DNA of 64,000 nucleotides. Origin: Pseudoscleropodium purum. Taxonomy: Eukaryota; Streptophyta; Bryopsida; Hypnales; Brachytheciaceae. Location of the stretch: contig OZ017797.1 in the NCBI GenBank assembly GCA_963969395.1, positions 34,224,001 to 34,288,000 on the forward strand. The letters are read 5' to 3'. A program made the translations under genes and the position numbers. Position 1 is the stretch's first letter; the number at the start of each line of letters is the position of its first letter. This document shows, piece by piece, positions 57,740 through 64,000 of this stretch. The notes under the pieces were generated by a model. It worked only from the letters and a program-made list of their open reading frames with translations. It was not told the origin of the DNA and made no database searches.

Positions 57740-58663
57740 TAAGAGAGAAGGGCATCAAAATGGTAAAAAAACAAACATATGGATAATAACATGCCTCCTT
57801 TCATGCAATGAGAGGCTCCCATTTGTCTAAAATGGATTCCATTGAGGTTACAGACTTGTCAAATTAATTTTTTAAATGTGGCTTTATTTTTTGCATTATC
57901 TAGTCTATAGCCTCAATATTGAATGGTTGGATCTTGGTCAACTATGTTCAATCAAGCGTTTAGAGAGAATAACATCTTAATCATAGTAAAGCAACCCCAT
58001 GTTATAAAAACAAACATGCCTCCCATGGCATGCAATGAGAAGCTTCTATCTGTCTAGAAATGGGTTCCATTGAAGTCATGGCTTGTTGATTTGACTATCC
58101 AAAGGTGTAACCCTAGTGAAATATATATATATTCCACCATTTTCAGTGGATGAAATCGTTGATTTGCTACATATTTTGAAGACATTATCACTCTTTTTTG
58201 AGTTAATGTACACTCTTTTGGATGAATAATTGAAGTTTTGTCCACATTGTGCATGTTCCATCCATCCAATTATATAGAGATGTAAACAACTACATCCCTC
58301 CACCTAATATCACTCTCTGCACTGCCCAAAGAATGGATTGCCTGGATCCCTGGATCAGTCTAATCAAAAGCAAAGTTCACACATCCACATCGGCACCCAC
58401 TCGCACCAAATCTCCAAGTGAGTGGTCCGGATTCTGATTCGCATTCCTCCTGCAATGTTGCCGAGTACTCCGTAGTATGTTCGTAAGCTAGGATTCGTCA
58501 TTTCTGGTGTCTAGAATTGATCCGAGTCTCGTTTTCGCAAGCAAATTCGAGCTTCTTGCTGGAAACTGGGACAGAGAGGGAGGAGATTTGAGAGAGAATC
58601 CTTCGAAAGACGTGCGTGCGGGAAGTAAATACGTTCGTGCGTTCGTGCGTGCCGCGCCGAGCC
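57740..58663. promoter_or_regulatory. upstream region of the monooxygenase gene
   Basis: No gene in this stretch. CCAAT (58266-58270) directly followed by TATATAG (58271-58277) lies about 390 bases before the ATG. Base composition shifts toward genic values from about 58320, consistent with a transcribed 5' leader. Motif-based only. Confidence 0.35.
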
Positions 58664-61600
58664 ATGGCTATGGAGGTGGACATCGCCATAGTAGGAGGAG
58701 GTTTGGGGGGACTGGCACTAGCGCTGGGATTGCTGGAACATGGCCTGCGATGTCATATCTTCGAGAAAGCGCCCAAGGCGCGCAAGCACCACGGCACCAC
58801 CATCAGCCTGGGCCCCAACGGTATATATAATGCAACTTTGAGTATCCAATTGGAAGGTTTTTGTCCAAGTCTAGAACGCCTCTTGAAGGCCTAGCTAGCT
58901 AGGTAGCTTTCACAATCTCACCTCTCTAATGTGACACCACTGACATAGAATCTGACAGGCACACTAACAGATTCTATGTTTCTTCAAGTCAATCTTGTGA
59001 GGGTTGATTTACATTAGGATTTCCCAAACATGGCGTAGCAGAGAGGTAAGCCTGTATTCTGAATAAAAAGTCTGTTTACGAGACGTTGGTACCCACCAGC
59101 TTACAAATGTGGGGCCTCAGAACTGAAATGTGCACCCGTGGTCATCGGCATATCTACGACTTGCAATATACATTATACATTTTAGTGCAATTTCAAACTA
59201 TTGCAATTCGTCGAGATGCATCTCGAATGCCTCGGTTGCTTCCACAGTCGTACCTTCTATTGTGACAGCATTATATGAGTGATAGAGTCGGTGTTTCTTC
59301 ATCTCAATCTTGTGAGGGATGATTACATTAGAATTTCCCAAACATGTCATACTAGAGAGGTGAGACTGTATTCGTAATTATTCACGAGACGTGGCTACCC
59401 ACCTGCTCACGAAAGAGGGACCTTAGAACTGAAATATGTGCACGGTCATTGGCATGTCATATCTACGATTAGCACTGTACATTTCTTGTGCAATTTCAAA
59501 GCGTTGCAATTCGTCAAGATGATGTGCAGGGTTGAGGGCGTTAGACGGAATCAAGCCAGGGTTAAGCAGCAGAATGATGACGAATGGCACCGAAATATCC
59601 AAAACTCGGCAACAGATTCGGGAGGACGGCCAGCCTGAGAAGGAGAGAACGTTTCTACCTCCGCCTGGACAGCTTTGTACCATCCCCTGGAGGAGCGCTC
59701 AACAAACGCTGGCAGACGAGATTGGCGACCCAAGCTTGCTCCACTGGCGACACGCATTCCTTGACTACACCATCGTTGAGGTATCAATCAAAACTTGTCG
59801 CATTTTTCTCCGACTTGGCTTCCTCTAAGACTCTACAGCGTGGAGTTCTTTTCCTGTCTCAAGATTAAGCAGTGGTTTAAAATGCAGAAAGTTATGGTCT
59901 TCACGGAGAATGAGGTCGAGGGATGAATGGTGTCATTCTTAGATTGTCAAAATATACGATTCTCCAAGTTTGCAATCAGTGAGGATTAAAATGAAGATTA
60001 TACTCAGGACTGTACCAAAGCTTGCTCCACTGGCGACAAGCATTCTTTGACTACACCATCGTTGAGGTAACGATCAACGTGGAACATTTCCTTTCTTGAC
60101 TTCCTCTGAAACTTTAAAGCACGGGGTTGTTTGTAGTTTCTAAAGTACGGATATGGTATATTATTGATTTTCTTTTATTTGGTAAGGGAGGTGTGGAGGC
60201 ACGTTTCGAAGTGCCTGGAGAGGAGGGATGCAGCGGCTCATCGCCTGTTCATACAAAAGTGGTGCGAGCGAAGATGGTTGTGGGCGTGGACGGTATGCAA
60301 TCTCAAGTGCGGAAGGTCATGGTTGGTGATGAACCTCGAGATCTTCTTCACATTACTTGGAACGCTCTGATTCGTACAGAGGATGTCAGGTAAAGAAGTT
60401 AATGTGCATTAGTTGTGAATTATTAAAGTACAAAACAGTGGTAAACCCAACGAGATACACCGATATCCTGGAAAATATAATCTTTACACCCCACAGCAGA
60501 GATTTAAGGTTGCTCAAGATATTCTTGCAATGAAATTTCGTTTCATTTGTGTCGAAAAAAAAAAGTTCTTTAAGAGATGGTACGAGTTTTCTTATAACCG
60601 ATTTTTTTTTTTTTCTTAAACAACGAAACGGGATTTCATTGCAAAGGAGAAAAATAACAAGCGCCAGCTACAAGTGGCCTGGCGGACAAAATAACCGTTT
60701 TAGGTTCAGAAGTAAGTGTGCATTTCAGACTACCCGTTTATTTAGTACATCTCGCCCTGTATCTTCCCATTGAGGTACGCACTACGCTTGAAGCTGCAGA
60801 AGGGTTTTGCCAGATGAGTTTGATCAGGTTAAATTTCAAAAGATCTCCTTTGGATTGGCAGTTATATCTTAAATGGCACGTTAATCCCATATCAGTTATT
60901 AAGATAGCGTTAGTTGGATGTTGATTTAATATTTACTTAGTAGTTGGCAATGTAAAATCAAGCAATTGTCAATGATTCTAACGTCAGACTAACATTAAGT
61001 TGACACCTTTTGCTTCACACTAACTTAATGTTAACGTAATATTAACTCAACGTGAAGACTACTGGTACATTTAATGCTTGTTAATTCAACATTAATTACT
61101 TTGTCAATCTAATGGGGGTTCTTTTGTGATGTTGTGCACCTGTGGCAGCTCCCTAAATCTGCATGGAAAAGGCGAATTGAGGTTCTTTAGTTACAGAAAT
61201 GCAAACAGCTATAAATCTGGGTTCCTCCTTGATGCTGGTAGGCTTGCCCTCGGGCTTCACTGCTTTTCTCTTCATTTACTCTTGGTTCATGTTTTTCATG
61301 GTAAAGGCGTCCTGAGGGCGGGGAACTGTGTCAATTTCTACACTTGGGTGGCCTTCAAATAGTAATTGATGTAAGAACGACTTGGCTAAATGACACTGAT
61401 CATTGAAATAGAAATGGTGTTGTCTGCTGCCCCTTCAACAGTGATCTACACCCCTCTACTTTGAAATGATTGCGTAAGTAATTCATACATAGGATACAAA
61501 TTTGACCTCAACGAATTTAGCTCCTCTACTCAAAAATCTCTGCACAAGTCTGTATCGATCTCCACCAAATCACGCTCCTTCATATGTTTCAATATTTAAA

Positions 61601-62904
61601 CTGGCTCAAGTAGTATCCTCTACCTTATTAGATGGTACTGAGCAGCTTGATGGTAATGTCAGGTCGCGGGTTAACTCTGTGGCAAGTGCGGACGCTGGAT
61701 GCGAGTGGCGAGATCAAGGAGGCTTATGCTCAAGATCTCGAGGCTCATGATCGGGATGTGAGAAAAGTCCGGGCTTTGAGGCAAACGGAGGGTCTGGAGT
61801 GGATAACGAATCTTCGAGAAGCCATTGAGGGCACCGATCCTGATGCAGTTCGGGAAGCCAGAACATACGATCGCCTGCCTCTCACAAGTTGGAGCGACTC
61901 CAGTAAGCGCATCGTGCTTTTGGGCGACGATGATAATAGTGCTATTCTAACAACATTCTTGGACAAGAACCCAATTCATTGCTTTCTTGTTCAAATTCTT
62001 GGACAAGATTCCAAATTCCTCTCATAAGTTTTGGTACTTCATTGTACTGCACTCACCATATGCTATTGAGAGCATATGAGAGAATTTGGACCCTAGTACT
62101 TTCCATCGTCGTTGCTTGTTCGCATGAATAGTGGTGTCACGTTGTAAATAAACATTTCATAGTTTGGGCCATGTAAGCATGATTGATTGTTCAAGGAAGT
62201 GGTTCACTGCTGACAATTCTAATGACACTTCTGCGTGAAATAATAGTTGAGAAAACTAATGACACTTTTGAATCGAATAATATTTTACAAAAATAGGGGA
62301 TTTGGTCATGAATAGGATGGGAACCCCCAAGTTGAAGAAATCTTTTCAAGCACATTTCTCCAATGATTTGTGATAGGGCATTCTCTATTCTTGTCTCGCT
62401 GGGTATCTGATCAATTTACCGTTTCTGGAATGGATGTGCAGCTGCTCACGGGATGTATCCCGGGCCTGGACAGGGTGCTCGGACAGCTTTTGAAGATGCG
62501 CACCAGCTCTCTCTGCTTCTCCATGAGGCTTTTGCGAGTCCAGCTCCTGCAGAAACCATTCCTGCTGCTGTAAAAAAGTATTGTCCCCGCTTTGATCTTC
62601 TCCTAAATCTGCACGATTGCAACGAAGTTTTATGTAATATAGAACTTAACTGTGCTCACAACGGATCTAGCTACGGTTTATTTGTTCAACGATAGGTATC
62701 AATTGTCTTGAAATAGGCCGTTCTATAAGCATGCTTACATTCTGCAATATTTTCTTCAGGTTTGAGGAGGTGCGCATACCACGCACCACCAAGATGCAAG
62801 CTATGGCAGCTGAAAACTCGGGCTTTCCCTCTGCAATTCCGGAGTGGGTGCGTGGCTTGTCTCCCGAACAACAGCGAATCAGATTTCAAGAATTTACGAA
62901 GTAG
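58664..62904 (+). CDS. FAD-dependent monooxygenase (seven exons), one aberrant splice donor
   Basis: Exons 58664-58820, 59530-59780, 60187-60389, 61149-61237, 61663-61929, 62442-62577 and 62760-62904 join to 415 codons, a usual size for single-component flavin hydroxylases of the salicylate hydroxylase/zeaxanthin epoxidase-like class. These use FAD, NAD(P)H and O2 to hydroxylate or epoxidise a substrate. Motifs: IVGGGLGGLA (GxGxxG at 11-16, FAD ADP-binding), VGVDGMQSQVR (DG motif, D171-G172), LLGDAAHGMYPGPGQGA (GD motif, G321-D322, spanning exons 5 and 6). The substrate cannot be told. Introns are GT-AG except intron 5. There the conserved frame demands that exon 5 end after GGCGACG (61929), but the next bases are ATGATA, not GT. 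A proper AG acceptor follows at 62440-62441. Either a non-canonical intron, a damaged allele or a sequence error. Confidence 0.8.
58980..59540 (+). repeat. tandem duplication within intron 1
   Basis: Two diverged copies of a segment of about 260 bases, at about 58970-59225 and 59283-59525, offset by roughly 310 bases. Shared blocks in order: CAATCTTGTGAGGG(T/A)TGATT, TTTCCCAAACATG, ACGAGACGT, CTTAGAACTGAAATRTG-type, GTGCAATTTCAAA and TTGCAATTCGTC. The second copy runs into the exon 2 acceptor region. Confidence 0.75.
60018..60140 (+). repeat. duplicated end of exon 2 with its splice donor, inside intron 2
   Basis: 60020-60067 repeats the last 48 bases or so of exon 2 (59733-59780) with few changes, followed by its own GT (GAG-GTAACG) and by sequence resembling the start of intron 2. 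The copied coding frame stays open through DYTIVE. Confidence 0.75.
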
Positions 62905-64000
62905 GTGCAGCAGTACCCTGAGGCCATAGCTGGTGACCCAAATTCCACCTACTGGAAACCGTGATTGAGCTATGTTTCATTCAAAAGGGTGGCTATACCA
63001 GGCTATGCCCAAATGGGCCTCTGTAACCATGCTCTTTCATTGTAGCTCGGTTCCCTAGCACCACTTTTGTATTAGTGTTGTGAAAATTCGTATTCATGTT
63101 CTTAACTATTCATAATTGCATTTGGTCATAAATGGCAAATGCTTCTTTTGTAAATTTTTTGAGATATGGACCCTAATTAAAATCATTTTGCCTTGAAAAA
63201 ATATTGTTTTTTAATTCAAAAATTGAAGTTTATATTTCAATATCCATATATGGTAGAAGTACCCATTTCAAATAGATCCCCTTTGATGGCTTTATATTGT
63301 GGACAATAATTGGATTACATGAAGGTTTGATTGGATACAATGAGGCATCGTTAAATTTGCCATAAATTTTGTGGTTTACCTCCTTTGGTGTTGAATTAAT
63401 TAAAAACAATGTCAAATGATTGTTTCATACAAGCAATCTCAATCACCTAAAATTGTCTATGCAAATTAGTAGTTTGTCTAAGTTGATGTAATTATCAATG
63501 GTGCACAATAAGTTTGTAGACAATGCAAAATTAGGCACATTAGGGCATTGTTTTGTCCAAATGGAGAACTTGGGGAACATACTATTTTTTGCAAGCCTTA
63601 GATGCTACCATGTTGATGGGGACCAAGTTTAAAATGGGAAGTTCACAATTAAACACAAGAAGTCTTAGCAACGTCTAACATGAGGAAGTTCTCAAGGGCA
63701 CAATGACCTTAAATGAGGAAAGGGAGGTTGTAGTTAAGGGTGCCCTTAATCACAAGATCAAACTCACATGTGAGCACCCATAGATCATTAAATGTGTTTT
63801 GGAGGGTCTAGAGGGCCATTTGGGCTTGTTCCCTACGCTATTCTCCCAATGGTCCGGGAATGGTCTCTTTCAAAATTCTTTTCTTTTTGAAAATAAAAAA
63901 GATTTGAATTTTTTTTTGAAAATTTTAAAGTGAAAAAAAAAGTTGAATTTGTTTCTAAAATAAATAAATGATGTGGCAGTCGTTGTGCTATATCATATAG
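62905..64000. other. 3' flank of the monooxygenase gene and AT-rich DNA
   Basis: No further gene recognised to the end of the window. Confidence 0.45.

Noticed and set aside
61930..62441. U12-type AT-AC intron in the monooxygenase gene
   Set aside because: The sequence after the exon (ATGATAATAG) does not match the conserved ATATCCTT start and the intron ends AG, so a damaged GT donor is more likely.

Overview
The window reads as nuclear DNA of a land plant. It contains two intron-bearing genes of plant-typical families, with GT-AG introns and G+C-rich exons: a BAHD acyltransferase and an FAD monooxygenase. These sit in very A+T-rich intergenic DNA packed with DNA transposons. The transposon mix (Tc1-type DD34E, piggyBac-like, pogo-like, CACTA, PIF/Harbinger, hAT-type) and the AT-rich background suggest a non-seed plant (bryophyte, lycophyte or fern) more than a flowering plant. 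That is inference; the species cannot be named from the sequence. No rRNA, tRNA, CRISPR array or bacterial-style operon was seen.

Layout. 1-7.9 kb: segments built of GTCCG/CGGAC words, very G+C-rich against their surroundings. They bracket two decayed single-frame genes, one encoding a Gly/Ser/Tyr-rich protein (3357-4562) and one a protein-kinase-like protein (5774-7297). The same G+C-rich sequence forms two small complete elements at 24.2 and 57.5 kb, each with 8-bp target duplications, so the segments at 1-7.9 kb are probably ends of larger hAT-type elements carrying cargo. 8-9 kb: weak coding relics. 9.4-11.5 kb (minus): a nearly complete pogo/CENP-B-type transposase ruined by stop codons. 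11.75-12.0 kb: a PIF/Harbinger MITE. 12.98-15.93 kb: the five-exon BAHD gene, apparently intact.

16-58 kb: no host gene. It holds a piggyBac-like transposase fragment and about seven related TTAA-bounded elements or fragments. A tandem array of roughly 250-bp units is split by a 2.7-kb CACTA element (29.0-31.75 kb). A second CACTA element lies at 33.1-34.9 kb. A 2.55-kb Tc1 element with about 680-bp inverted repeats (39.12-41.67 kb) splits a second array of roughly 125-bp units, which changes orientation near 42.97 kb. Further inverted-repeat elements lie at 48.2, 51.5 and 52.2 kb.

58.66-62.90 kb: a seven-exon FAD-dependent monooxygenase gene whose exon 5 lacks a canonical splice donor and whose introns 1 and 2 contain local tandem duplications.

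The two host genes show no evident functional link. The clearest common theme is transposon decay: four transposon-borne frames are almost free of frameshifts but contain many stop codons that single C-to-T or G-to-A changes could explain. In both recognisable DDE transposases the first catalytic Asp reads Asn, which also fits a G-to-A change and suggests decay by cytosine deamination.
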